Below the pieces are notes generated by a model. That model had not been told where the DNA came from and searched no databases. It was given only the letters and a program-made list of their open reading frames with translations. A DNA stretch of 47,814 nucleotides, from positions 1-47,814 of the forward strand of contig JBFJYH010000016.1 of the NCBI GenBank assembly GCA_041622675.1, read 5' to 3'. The translations under genes were made by a program, and so were the position numbers. The first letter of the stretch is position 1, and the number at the start of each line of letters is the position of its first letter. Below, in pieces: positions 1 to 10,000 of this stretch. This stretch comes from Reddybacter sp041622675 (GTDB taxonomy: Bacteria > Pseudomonadota > Gammaproteobacteria > Pseudomonadales > Porticoccaceae).

Positions 1-915
1 CGCCACTCTGCGAATATTTTCTGCCACTTTGTTGGCAATGCCCTGAAAACTCAAGTCCGTTGCGCCACCAATATGGGGGGTCGCAATAACGTTATATTCG
101 AAAAGTGGATCACTCGGATCAACCGGCTCCTGCCAGAACACATCGAGTCCGGCACCGCTTATCTGTTGATTTTTAAGCGCATCGACAAGCGCCCCATAAT
201 CTATCACCCCACCTCGAGCAACGTTGACAACGAAGCTGCTCGGTTGCATTAAAGAAAACTCAGCGGTCCCGATTAAACCTCGAGTATCGTCATTCAGAGG
301 TGGGGCGAGTATCACAAAATCTGCCCGTGGCAATAACTCGGGCAAAGCTTCACCACTGCGGTGTTGGGCGAGAGGAATGGCCTTCTCTTCTGCGGTATTT
401 TTCGGCCCACGGCGAGACACGGCTAACACCTCCATTTCAAAACCACTGAGCCTACGCGCCACCTCTCGCCCTATACCCCCATAACCGACGATCAAGGCTG
501 TGCCTCCTTTCAACGCCCTGCCCGTGGGGCCGGAAACCACACCCTTGCGAATGTTCTGCTGAGCTTTGGGGAATTGCCGCGCCAAGGTCAGCATAAGCAG
601 TACTGCCACCTCGGCAACAGACTCGGCATTGCCGGTGCCAGCAGCGGGTACATTGGCCACGTAAACAGCATTGTCACTGGCGGCACGAATATCAACAGCA
701 TCTAGCCCCGCACCAAATTGTTGTACCAACTTCAGTCTGGGAAGACACAACTCCGCCAACCCGAGTGGGGTGAGAGCGGGAATCAACACCTCCGCATCAT
801 GGCCTACAGTTGTAATTTCTTCTGGCCCACAACAGATAACCTCATCATCGGGCAAGAGGTTCTGGAGCATAGTTTGTATACGGCTAAAACCTTGTCGGCA
901 CAGTACTATTTTCAT
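1..915 (-). CDS. D-2-hydroxyacid dehydrogenase, NAD-binding family (partial, C-terminus outside window)
   Basis: The minus-strand frame opens with ATG at 915 (MKIVLCRQGF) and stays open to the window edge, giving about 305 residues. An NAD-binding Rossmann motif (GYGGIG) lies near residue 150. Further on come the family signatures NVARGGVID (with the catalytic Arg) and PHIGGAT (with the catalytic His), in the order seen in phosphoglycerate, glyoxylate and formate dehydrogenase relatives. Full-length members are about 310-330 residues, so only the last few residues are missing. The family reduces 2-keto acids or oxidises D-2-hydroxyacids with NAD(P)H in the cytoplasm. The substrate cannot be read from the sequence. 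It is followed upstream by an acyl-CoA dehydrogenase on the same strand, 186 bp away, so an operon is possible but not shown. Confidence 0.9.
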   Translation of the reverse strand, partial: MKIVLCRQGFSRIQTMLQNLLPDDEVICCGPEEITTVGHDAEVLIPALTPLGLAELCLPRLKLVQQFGAGLDAVDIRAASDNAVYVANVPAAGTGNAESVAEVAVLLMLTLARQFPKAQQNIRKGVVSGPTGRALKGGTALIVGYGGIGREVARRLSGFEMEVLAVSRRGPKNTAEEKAIPLAQHRSGEALPELLPRADFVILAPPLNDDTRGLIGTAEFSLMQPSSFVVNVARGGVIDYGALVDALKNQQISGAGLDVFWQEPVDPSDPLFEYNVIATPHIGGATDLSFQGIANKVAENIRRVA

Positions 916-1101
916 ACTTCCTTCCTTGGCTCCGTAGTATTTATACCGCTACTATGTTGACCATTAAAATAGTCGTCAATATAAAACATCAGAAAGTTCT
1001 GTTGTCTATCCGTAGTGCCGTCAATGCTCTACCGTCATGTTCTAATGAAGGTATAACGCAAAACCCATTAGCGACATTAAGTATCAAAATATCATTTCTC
1101 A

Positions 1102-2253
1102 TTATTCGTCAAACACGGTGCGGGCAATAATTTCTTTCATGATTTCAGAACTACCCGCATAAATACGTGAAATTCGGGCATTGGTATAAAGTCGGCAAAT
1201 TTCGTATTCATCCATATAACCGGCACCGCCGTGTAGTTGTACCCCTTCGTCCATCATTCGCCCTTCAAGCTCACTGCAATAAAGCTTGGCCTTCGCCGCC
1301 ATATCCCCAGTGAGACGCCCCTGGTTATGCATTTGTACGCAGTGGTCGATATACACTTGGGCCATATCAATTTCTGCGCTCAATTCAGCCAACTTAAAGC
1401 GGGTATTTTGGAAATCGGCAATGCGCTGACCAAAGGCTTTGCGTTCAACCACAAAGTCGCGGGTAATCTCAAAGGCTCGCTTGGTACAGGCCACATATCC
1501 CACAGCGCCAATCAAACGTTCTTCAGCCAGCCCCTGCATTAAGTAGTGGAAACCCTTGTGGGCATCACCCAGCACATTGGCCTTGGGAACTTTGACGTCG
1601 TTGAAAAACAACTCGGCGGTGTCTTGCGCCTTGAGACCCATTTTTTTTAGATTGCGACCCCGTTCAAAACCTGCCATGCCACGCTCAATAACAAATAGAC
1701 CAATTTGGCGGGGGTTGTCAGGGTTCGTCTTTGCCGCAACAATCACCAGGTCGGCATTAATGCCATTAGAAATATAGGTTTTGGAGCCATTCAACAACCA
1801 GTGGTCACCCTTGTCTAGAGCGTTAGTCTTCATCCCGGCCAGGTCACTACCCACATCCGGCTCTGTCATGGCGACAGCGAGAATACTCTCTCCCGATACT
1901 GCACCGGGAATAAAACGTGCGTGTTGTTCAGCATTGCCAAAGTGCTTCAAATAAGGGCCAACCAGGCGGCTGTGTAAAGTATGAAAAAAACCCGCCTCCC
2001 CATAGGTGGCATCTTCTTCCATCATGATTTGCTGATAGCGAAAGTCTTCAATACCCAGGCCACCGTATTGTTCATCGGCCCAGGTCAATAAATAACCTTG
2101 CTCGCCCATCTTTGTAAACATTTCCCGAGGCACAATACCCGCATCGCGCCAGCTCTCGCGGTGGGGCTCAATTTCTTTGATCAGAAACTTGCGGTAGGCA
2201 TCTCGAAAAATGGCCTGCTCTTCGGTAAAAAGATCTCGTTCCACGCTTAACAC
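1102..2253 (-). CDS. Acyl-CoA dehydrogenase
   Basis: This is a 383-residue protein of normal length for soluble FAD acyl-CoA dehydrogenases, which form the trans-2,3 double bond in acyl-CoA and pass electrons to ETF. The first family signature is visible as AMTEPDVGSDLAGM and the second as QLHGGAGYMDEYE followed by SRIYAGSSEIMKEI near the C-terminus. The position that holds the catalytic Glu in medium-chain enzymes (YEG) is Ala here (YAG). That fits the long-chain/isovaleryl class, where the base sits on an earlier helix; a candidate is the Glu of AFEITRDF. Chain length and specificity are not resolved. The start ATG at 2253 is the first in the frame. The gap to glpD downstream of it is 100 bp, on the same strand. 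Confidence 0.94.
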   Translation of the reverse strand: MLSVERDLFTEEQAIFRDAYRKFLIKEIEPHRESWRDAGIVPREMFTKMGEQGYLLTWADEQYGGLGIEDFRYQQIMMEEDATYGEAGFFHTLHSRLVGPYLKHFGNAEQHARFIPGAVSGESILAVAMTEPDVGSDLAGMKTNALDKGDHWLLNGSKTYISNGINADLVIVAAKTNPDNPRQIGLFVIERGMAGFERGRNLKKMGLKAQDTAELFFNDVKVPKANVLGDAHKGFHYLMQGLAEERLIGAVGYVACTKRAFEITRDFVVERKAFGQRIADFQNTRFKLAELSAEIDMAQVYIDHCVQMHNQGRLTGDMAAKAKLYCSELEGRMMDEGVQLHGGAGYMDEYEICRLYTNARISRIYAGSSEIMKEIIARTVFDE

Positions 2254-2353
2254 CTCATGTTTTAATAAGAAAATAGGTCATTATTGTTGCCGATAATACG
2301 CACTAGAACCCATGCCTGCATGGCCTAACTAAGACCCGGCAGTATTGCGCCAC

Positions 2354-3877
2354 TTAAGGCTTGGTGAGTTTTTTATGCAGCGCAACGACAAAGGTCTCAA
2401 GTTTAGTAACCTGTGCTGGCGAAAAATACAAACCCAGCTTGCTACGGCGCCAAAGAATATCTTCGCCATTGTGCGCCCATTCACTGGCAACCAAATATTC
2501 AACCTCACGCTGATACAAATCGGCCCCAAAACAAAGGCCCATATCGGCCATGCCTTTAGCGCCGGTCAAGACCTCAGACAGCTGTGTGCCATAAGCCCGG
2601 CCAAGACGACACAGAAGTGTTTGCGGCAACCAAGGGTAGTTAATAGCCTGTGACTGCAACCATTGCTCATAAGCCCCTTCACCGCAAACGCCAATATCAC
2701 CGCCCGACAGGGGAACCCGAGCCGTCCAGTTGTCACCCATCTGTGGTAGGAAGGGTTTAAGTTTCGCCAAAACAGTTTCAGCCAATTTTCGATAAGTGGT
2801 GATCTTACCGCCAAAAATGCTCACCAAAGGTACAGCAGCATCGGGCCCAAGTTCCAGTTCGAGGGTGTAATCGCGGCTAATGTCACTCGCCTTTGCAGAG
2901 TTATCCTCACACAAGGGTCTTACACCGGCGTAGCGCCAAAGAATGTCCGCTCGATTTAACTGGTGGGCAAAGCAGTCGTTGACCGCTTTTAGTAGGTAGG
3001 CTTCCTCCTCGTCGTCCATGACAACATTTGCAGGGTCGCCACGATATTCGGTGTCTGTAGTGCCCACCAAAGTGAAGTCAGTACCGAAGGGAATCACAAA
3101 CACGATTCGCTCATCATCGTTTTGCAGCAGATAAGCCTGTTGCCCAGGGTACATCCGCTTGACGACAAAATGACTGCCTTTTACTAAGTGAATATGTTGC
3201 GGTGAAGCCTGATTTAGCGGCCCTTCAAGGAATGACTGCGCCCAGGGACCAGTGGCATTAATCAAGACTTTGGCACGCTGGAGTTGGCACTGACCTGTAT
3301 CGTTATCTTTTAATTGCACTGACCACAAGCCATTCTGGCGAACGGCAGACTGACACGTCGTGCGGGTTAATAGGCTTGCACCCTGCTGGCGAGCCTGCAG
3401 TGCATTGGCGACGACCAGGCGCGCATCGTCCACTTTGCAATCAAAATATTGAAAGCCGTATTTCAGGGTGTGCTTGAGAGGGTTATTTTTATCAGCAAAT
3501 AACGATGAACCCTTTGAAGCGGGCAACTGTCCACGCTTTGCCAAATGGTCGTAGAGAAAAAGGCCCATGCGAATCAGCCAACGCGGGCGCAAGTGCGGTC
3601 GATGGGGCAATATAAAACGTTGTGGTTGTATCAAATGGGGAGCTTTAGCCAGCAAAATTTCACGCTCGTCTAGGGCTTCACGCACTAATCGAAAATGCCA
3701 GTGTTCAAGATAGCGTAAACCGCCGTGAATTAACTTACTACTGGCTGAGGAGGTTGCATTAGCCAGATCCCCCTGCTCACATAGCAGCACAGACAGGCCT
3801 CGACCGGAGGCATCAGCGGCAATACCCGCACCATTGATGCCGCCCCCAACAATCAGTACATCGACAACATCAGACAT
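2354..3877 (-). CDS. glpD: Aerobic glycerol-3-phosphate dehydrogenase
   Basis: This is a membrane-associated FAD enzyme that oxidises sn-glycerol 3-phosphate to dihydroxyacetone phosphate and feeds electrons to quinone. The N-terminus MSDVVDVLIVGGGINGAG is a dinucleotide-binding GxGxxG fold. The GlpD signatures ASSKLIHGGLRYLEH and FGGKITTYRKLAE follow, and the length of 507 residues matches the E. coli enzyme. The frame opens six codons earlier (ATG at 3895). I prefer ATG 3877 because family members begin just before the FAD fold, but neither start has a convincing ribosome binding site. It is divergent from glpK with about 135 bp between the two starts, so a shared control region is likely. 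No glpF facilitator or glpR repressor is present in the window. Confidence 0.95.
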   Translation of the reverse strand: MSDVVDVLIVGGGINGAGIAADASGRGLSVLLCEQGDLANATSSASSKLIHGGLRYLEHWHFRLVREALDEREILLAKAPHLIQPQRFILPHRPHLRPRWLIRMGLFLYDHLAKRGQLPASKGSSLFADKNNPLKHTLKYGFQYFDCKVDDARLVVANALQARQQGASLLTRTTCQSAVRQNGLWSVQLKDNDTGQCQLQRAKVLINATGPWAQSFLEGPLNQASPQHIHLVKGSHFVVKRMYPGQQAYLLQNDDERIVFVIPFGTDFTLVGTTDTEYRGDPANVVMDDEEEAYLLKAVNDCFAHQLNRADILWRYAGVRPLCEDNSAKASDISRDYTLELELGPDAAVPLVSIFGGKITTYRKLAETVLAKLKPFLPQMGDNWTARVPLSGGDIGVCGEGAYEQWLQSQAINYPWLPQTLLCRLGRAYGTQLSEVLTGAKGMADMGLCFGADLYQREVEYLVASEWAHNGEDILWRRSKLGLYFSPAQVTKLETFVVALHKKLTKP

Positions 3878-4012
3878 AAACTTATCATTGACCATAGATT
3901 GGCAGGCATCCAGATATTTACAGTATTCTAATCATTTCTTCGCGACAAAGCGGCGATGAAATGGGTCAAAACAGCCATACTGTGAATGACAAAGATCACA
4001 AAGGTAAAAAAC

Positions 4013-5497
4013 ATGTGTGCCTATATTCTCAGTGTCGACCAAGGCACCACCAGTACTCGGGCTATTATTTTTGATGCCGCAGGACAGACCATGAGTATGG
4101 CTCAACGCGAGCTATCACAAATTTACCCCGCCGATGGCTGGGTAGAACACGACCCCGAAGAAATATGGCAAGCCTGTGTCGAGGTCTGCCAACAAGCGCT
4201 TAAAAAAGCCTCGCTTCAAGCCAGTGATATCGCGGCAATGGGCATTACCAATCAGCGTGAAACCAGTGTTATCTGGAACCGCGCCACTGGCGAGCCACTG
4301 TACAACGCGATTGTCTGGCAAGACAGGCGCACCGCCAGTCGTTGTGAAACACTCAAAAAAGCCGGATATGAGGCCTTGATCCAGGAAAAAACAGGCTTGC
4401 TGCTCGACCCCTACTTCAGCGCTACGAAAATTGCCTGGGTTCTCGACAACACCCCAGAGGCGCGAGCGCAGGCAGAGCGAGGAGAACTCGCCTTTGGCAC
4501 CATCGACAGTTTTTTATTGTGGCGTTTGACGGCGGGCGAAAGCCACAAAACCGATGCCACCAATGCCTCGCGCACCAGTCTGTTTAATATTCACACACAA
4601 CAGTGGGACGATGAATTACTAACACTTTTCAACATACCCCCAAGCCTCCTGCCAACGGTGGAGGACTGCGCCGCCGACTTTGGGCCCAGTGCAGCAAATT
4701 TATTTACCAGCCCCATCGCAATTTGTGCCATCGCGGGCGACCAGCAGGCGGCACTCGTGGGCCAGGCCTGTACCAGTCCCGGTATGATTAAAGGCACCTA
4801 TGGCACCGGCTGTTTTATGATGCTCAACACCGGCAGCAAAGCTTTGCACTCAAATCAAAGGCTACTCAGTACCGTTGCCTATCGCCTTAACGGAGAAACG
4901 ACCTATGCCCTTGAGGGTAGTATCTTTATGGCCGGGGCCGCCGTGCAGTGGCTGCGTGATGGTCTAAATATCATCGACCGGGCCGAGCAAACGGAGGCAC
5001 TGGCCCGCCAAGCTGACCCCGAACACAGCGTGTATCTGGTCCCCGCTTTTACTGGCCTCGGTGCGCCCTACTGGGATCCCGATGCTCGCGGTGCGCTGTT
5101 GGGTTTGACCCGCGACACGGGTGTTGAAGAAATTGTCGCCGCCACGCTACAAGCCGTCGCTTATCAAAGTAAAGACTTGATTGACGCCCTACAACAAGAT
5201 GCCGGCTTGTCACTACAAAGCCTGCGTGTCGATGGCGCCATGGCGGCCAATAACTACCTGATGACGTTTTGCAGCAACTTGCTGAATATCGAAATACAGC
5301 GCTCAGCTATGAATGAAACCACCGCCCTCGGTGTCGCCTATTTAGCCGGTTTACACGTCGGCATTTACGCTTCTCTCGAAAGTCTGACTGACCTGTGGTG
5401 CAGTGAGCAACAAAACCAGCCCAATATGTCAGTAGCCCAACGTGAACAGCACTATGACGGCTGGCGCAAGGCCGTCGACCGCACGAGAAGTCACTAG
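4013..5497 (+). CDS. glpK: Glycerol kinase
   Basis: The protein phosphorylates glycerol to glycerol 3-phosphate, the substrate of the divergent glpD product. The FGGY-kinase ATP motif DQGTTSTRA is at the N-terminus. WVEHDPEEIW, the adenine-site segment GDQQAALVGQ, YGTGCFM and the C-terminal signature ETTALGVAYLAGL are all in place. Length is 494 residues from ATG 4013, close to E. coli GlpK. The open frame runs back to 3986, but ATG 4013 is preceded at normal distance by AAGGT, and the product then starts MCAYILSVDQG as family members do. With glpD it makes a minimal glycerol-use pair; uptake must be coded elsewhere. No CRP or GlpR operator could be confirmed in the short divergent region. 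Confidence 0.96.
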   Translation: MCAYILSVDQGTTSTRAIIFDAAGQTMSMAQRELSQIYPADGWVEHDPEEIWQACVEVCQQALKKASLQASDIAAMGITNQRETSVIWNRATGEPLYNAIVWQDRRTASRCETLKKAGYEALIQEKTGLLLDPYFSATKIAWVLDNTPEARAQAERGELAFGTIDSFLLWRLTAGESHKTDATNASRTSLFNIHTQQWDDELLTLFNIPPSLLPTVEDCAADFGPSAANLFTSPIAICAIAGDQQAALVGQACTSPGMIKGTYGTGCFMMLNTGSKALHSNQRLLSTVAYRLNGETTYALEGSIFMAGAAVQWLRDGLNIIDRAEQTEALARQADPEHSVYLVPAFTGLGAPYWDPDARGALLGLTRDTGVEEIVAATLQAVAYQSKDLIDALQQDAGLSLQSLRVDGAMAANNYLMTFCSNLLNIEIQRSAMNETTALGVAYLAGLHVGIYASLESLTDLWCSEQQNQPNMSVAQREQHYDGWRKAVDRTRSH

Positions 5498-5578
5498 TTT
5501 TAAACAAACGCTAAGAAAACAAATGGCGCTATCCGCTGAAACTAAAACAGCTCTAGCCCTCGAGAAGAGATGAACCGC

Positions 5579-6415
5579 CTATTCACTGAGCAGATGTATA
5601 CCGTCCTTTTCAATGCGAATGACGCGCTGTTTATACAGGCCGCCAATGGCTTTCTTAAAAGCCCCTTTACTCATGCCGAAAAGTTCAGCTATCAACTGGG
5701 GATCGGATTTATCATGGACAGCGGCAAAACCACCCTGTTGCTGTAAATAATGTAAAATCCGCTGGGTATTTTTATCCCTTGCCTCACGCCCCCCCTGCAA
5801 ACTCAAATCAAGTTTGCCATCGGGGCGAATATATTTAATGAAGCCTTTTATCGACTGACCAAAACTTAAGCGCTGATAGACTTCATTTTTATACAACACG
5901 CCCCAGTGGCTATGGTTGACAATCGCTTTGTAGCCGAGCTCGGTACTGTTCGCAATTATCAAATCCACCGCTTGCTGGGGTTTATACGCGTGCTGGCTAT
6001 CATCGCTGAGGAAGCTATCAACTTTTGATGAGGCGACAATTCGTCCATCCACTCTGTCGATATATAAATAAACGAGATAGAACTTACCCACTTCCATGGG
6101 CCGGTGTTGTTCTCCAAAAGGGACGAGTACATCTTTATCGAGCCCCCAGTCCAAAAAAGCACCAACAGGGCTATTATCCACCACTTGTAAATACGCAAAT
6201 TCCCCGACACAGGCCTTGGGCTTTTGCGTGGTAGCCACCGGCCTGTCTTCTGAATCGAGATAGAGGAAGACCTCAACGGTGTCGCCTACAGATAGATCAT
6301 CGGGTGCGTATTTGCGCGGTAGCAAGACAGTATCGAATTCCTCTGCGTCGAGATAAAACCCGAAATCAACACTTTTCACCACATTGACTACACTGGTTTT
6401 ACCAATAGCCACCAT
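5579..6415 (-). CDS. CvfB/YitL-like S1 RNA-binding protein
   Basis: This is a 278-residue protein with tandem S1-like OB folds. The first covers about residues 3-60 (VVKSVDFGFYLD, then VGDTVEVFLYLDSEDRPVAT), the second about 65-130 (GAFLDWGLDKDVLVPFGEQ), and a third S1 repeat lies around 150-210. It ends with a winged-helix-like tail (AELFGMSKGAFKKAIGGLYKQ) typical of the CvfB family. CvfB proteins bind RNA; in Staphylococcus the family is linked to virulence gene expression, while the role in gammaproteobacteria is not well defined. The frame opens at 6439, but ATG 6415 gives the family-like start MVAIGKTSVVNVV and has purine-rich sequence (AAAAGGGC) directly before it. The gene converges on glpK. 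Confidence 0.88.
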   Translation of the reverse strand: MVAIGKTSVVNVVKSVDFGFYLDAEEFDTVLLPRKYAPDDLSVGDTVEVFLYLDSEDRPVATTQKPKACVGEFAYLQVVDNSPVGAFLDWGLDKDVLVPFGEQHRPMEVGKFYLVYLYIDRVDGRIVASSKVDSFLSDDSQHAYKPQQAVDLIIANSTELGYKAIVNHSHWGVLYKNEVYQRLSFGQSIKGFIKYIRPDGKLDLSLQGGREARDKNTQRILHYLQQQGGFAAVHDKSDPQLIAELFGMSKGAFKKAIGGLYKQRVIRIEKDGIHLLSE

Positions 6416-7095
6416 TGCCCTTTTCGCCCCTTCCTTCATATTGATCTTGATACCAACGCTTCACACGAATGCCATTATAGCAGGCAAGTGCAGGGCTTAA
6501 GGGGACAATAAGCGCGTTCTCAACCGAAACAAATGGCTCCGAAGATACTGGTATCACCCTGTCAAAAACTCTAATTTTTCCTCAGCACCCCACAATTAGG
6601 CGTGATAAATTCACTCAAAGCCACATCGCATTTCCCGCTTCACCAGACACAGGGTACAAACTTTTTTATACGCTGAGCATCCACCAATGCTCAGCGTATA
6701 AAATAAAACCATAAAAACACCACTCAACCTACAAAGCGCTCCCTAGATAATTCCTAGTGAGTACTACTGAGTGCAGCAATCAGGCTTTATCTCCTTCACG
6801 TTTCAAGCTGTGTTTTCAAACCTCGTGCCTAGCGGCCAGATACTGACACTCAGATGGTGCTCAGCAATATCATGACTATTTGGAATACTGCGGGGAAACG
6901 GATAGGCGATGTAAAAAGTGGTAACAACTGCAAGGTATTCAACAAAAAAATATGACACCTTAGGTAACAGGATGAAACGTGCTTGGCACGAAGTCAAAGG
7001 AGTGTAGTCCATAGTCCAGTAAAACTGGCGGTTGATAAACTTGCGAACACCATACCAATTCAGTGTACAACGATGCGGGGGCATCTGAACTCACT
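6416..7095. other. Intergenic region without a supported gene
   Basis: About 680 bp between the divergent cvfB-like and histidine kinase genes contains no convincing coding sequence. A 93-codon minus-strand frame near 6803-7084 overlaps the kinase start and has no family features. The one clear structure is a perfect 17-bp inverted repeat at 6664-6703. No strong promoter was recognised. Confidence 0.6.
6664..6703. repeat. Perfect 17-bp inverted repeat, 6-nt loop
   Basis: Left arm 6664-6680 and right arm 6687-6703 are exactly complementary around the loop CCACCA. The core is ACGCTGAGCAT/ATGCTCAGCGT with A/T-rich outer ends. The T-run lies before the stem and the A-run after it on both strands, the reverse of an intrinsic terminator. 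It could therefore be an operator dyad or another structured element rather than a terminator. It sits about 390 bp upstream of the histidine kinase. Confidence 0.75.
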
Positions 7096-10000
7096 ATGAA
7101 CTCTACAGAAAAGGGAGTGAGCGAAGGTCTGCTACCGACTACCGGTCAGATTTATCTATTGACAGAGAATAGCGACCGCTCGGGATCGCTGTTCCTGCTA
7201 CTGGCAGCTGCTAGCTGCCCTGTACAAGAGTTCACAGATGCCGAGGCTCTCGCTCGTGCTCTCAGGGAACCACCCACATGTGCTGGCATTCTCATTCACA
7301 CTGACATGACAAATCCCAGCAGCGAGCTCTTTGCTGCTATTAATAAATTGCAACAAGATTTTCCATCACTACCACCACTGGTTTTTATTACCGCTGACAG
7401 TAGTATCAATAGCCGCTTGACAGCCGTACGTGCGGGAGGGATACATTTTTTAAGCGAACCGGTTGAGCAACATGCCCTCTACAAAGTTCTCGAGAAATTA
7501 CTCACACGATTCGAGGATACACATCGCTATAAAGTCTTGCTGGTTGATGATGATCCCGACCAACTGCTTTATTATAAAGCAGCGTTACAAGACGCAAGAT
7601 TGATCCTCCAAACACTTTCCCAGCCACTCGATATTTTACACACTCTCGATTACTTTCAAGCTGATGTTATCGTTATCCGTCAACGCATGTCGGCGTGTAG
7701 TGGTTTCGAACTGGGACAGGTGATTCGACAAGCACAGCCTGCGATATCTCCCCCTCTTGTTTATCTCTACGACCAAGCTGATGAAATTTTGCACATGGAT
7801 GTCTCAAAAAGCGACCGCGAGACTTTCCTCAGCCTATCCTTGCGACCTGAATTTCTCATCGAGCCGATTCTCGCTAAGGCGCAGCGCATACAGATTGAAC
7901 GGCAGCTCGATCAGCAATTGCAAGATAGTCTGAATCGCAGTGAGCTCTATCACTACGCGATGGATCAGCACAACATCATCAGTATTACCGATATTCGCGG
8001 GCGCATAACCGAGGTCAACGATAGGTTTTGTGCGATCAGCAGCTATCAACGAGAAGAGCTCATCGGGCAAACCCACCGGCTCATTAAATCCGACCGCCAC
8101 GATAACGCCTTTTACACAAATTTATGGCAGACAATTAGAGCAGGAAAGGTTTGGCGAGGAGAAATCTGCAACCTGAGAAAAAACGGCCAAGAATACTGGG
8201 TGAGCTCAACCATCGTACCCTTTCTCGACCGCAGGGGTAAACCCTGGCAATACGTATCAGTACGCACCGATATTACGGCTCTACACGCCAGCCAAGATAG
8301 ACTCAATCGCGCACAAAATTTTGCCCACATTAGTAATTGGGAGTGGAACCCCAATACCGACGAACTGCGCTTATCTGAACAAATGGGCCCTTTATTTGGC
8401 CGCCCAGCGGGCATTACTGTCACCAGCCTTGAAGAGTTTAAAGTGGTAATACATCCCGACGACGTACATCTGGTACTCGAGGCCATTGATCGCTGCCTTG
8501 ATGAGAACCAGGACTTTGACATTGAACACCGAACACTATGGCCCGATGGATCGATACATTGGGTCCACGAAAGTGGCGACGTTCTTCGCAATGTCAAAGG
8601 TGAGCCGGTAGTGATGCTCGGTGTCGTACGAGACATTAGCGGACGCAAAGCCATCGAGCTGGGCCTGAAGGAAGAGCGGCGTCGTCTGAGAGAGGCCCAA
8701 AAAATTGGCGCCATCGGCGACTGGTGGCTGAATTTCTCCGAAGACTCTATCCATTGCTCACCCGAAGTCTTGCGGATTGCGGGCCTGAAAACCTCAGAGC
8801 CGCAGATCGCACCTAAGCAACTGCTGGACAAGGTCCACCCCGATGACCGCAAAGCCATTGGTGAGGATGGTTTTTTTGTTCTCCACCAGGGCCACAGCAA
8901 AGTCGATTTCCGCATTTATCCCGATAAGGACACCTTGCGCTGGGTGCAAATGGTGCGCCATGCCAACCAAGATCACACGGGCCGGGTAACAGGCTTTCGG
9001 GGCACAGTGCAAGACATTACCGAGCTTAAAGAAGCTGAGCTACAGCATCAACACAACAATCGTATTCTTGAGAGCATCGCCAAAGATGCCCCACTACAGC
9101 AAACGCTTTCCCTGTTAATTGAGCGCGCTGAAGCCCTTCAGCCCGGAAAGTTTGGCGCAGTGTTCGCTACCGATTTGGCGAAGGGACACTTGTATTGTAG
9201 TGCCGCACCCTCTCTACCCAAATCATTGACGGCTACTCTAGATGAGCTCACCATTAATCTAAACCACTACCCACAACCAGAGACTGATCTTAATAATATT
9301 CCCAGTTGGCAAAACTTTAAGGCAGTCGGTGAGAAACTAGGGTTTTATCTCTGCAGCACCAAAGGCATCCCCTCCTCTTCTGGGCAATTTCTTGGCCTGT
9401 TGCTAATGTACAGTCATTCACCGGACACTCACAGTAATGAGCGCCCTTTCTTCAGCACCGAGCTTGCCCGTTTTGCCACCATTGCCATTGAACAAAAGCA
9501 AGTATTATGGTCACTCATTGAAGCCAAAGAAGAGGCTGATAACGCCAACCAGGCCAAATCACAATTCTTATCCCATATTTCACACGACTTGCGCACGCCT
9601 TTGACCGCCATTATGGGCTTCGGGCAATTATTAAGCATGGATCCAAGTTCTCCCTTAAATCAACGCCAGCAAGAGAGTGTTACTGAAATCAACAAAGCTA
9701 GTGAGCACTTACTAGATCTTATCAATGACATACTCAATCTAGTACAAATAGAAAGCGGCCATATTGAACTAAAAATGGAAGCCATCAACGTCGCCGAACT
9801 AGTTGGCGAATGCGAATCGCTGATCGCGCCATTGGCACAGGAGCGCGACATTCATTTCACTACAGCTCAAAACGAAAAAGTAACACCCACTACCGAGCCC
9901 TTTTTCGTTGCGGCAGACCGCAAGCGGCTGAAACAAATACTCCTCAATTTGCTCAGTAATGCGGTCAAATATAATCGCCACGGCGGCAGCATTACTGTCA

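Noticed and set aside
3981..4000. CRP-like dyad TGTGA...TCACA upstream of glpK
   Set aside because: The half-sites are 10 bp apart rather than the 6 bp required for a CRP site, and the right half lies only 13 bp before the start codon.
6664..6703. Intrinsic terminator for the histidine kinase or CvfB region
   Set aside because: The T-run precedes the stem and the A-run follows it on both strands, and no gene ends close by.
6803..7084. 93-codon minus-strand frame upstream of the histidine kinase
   Set aside because: It overlaps the kinase start region, has no ribosome binding site and no family-like features.
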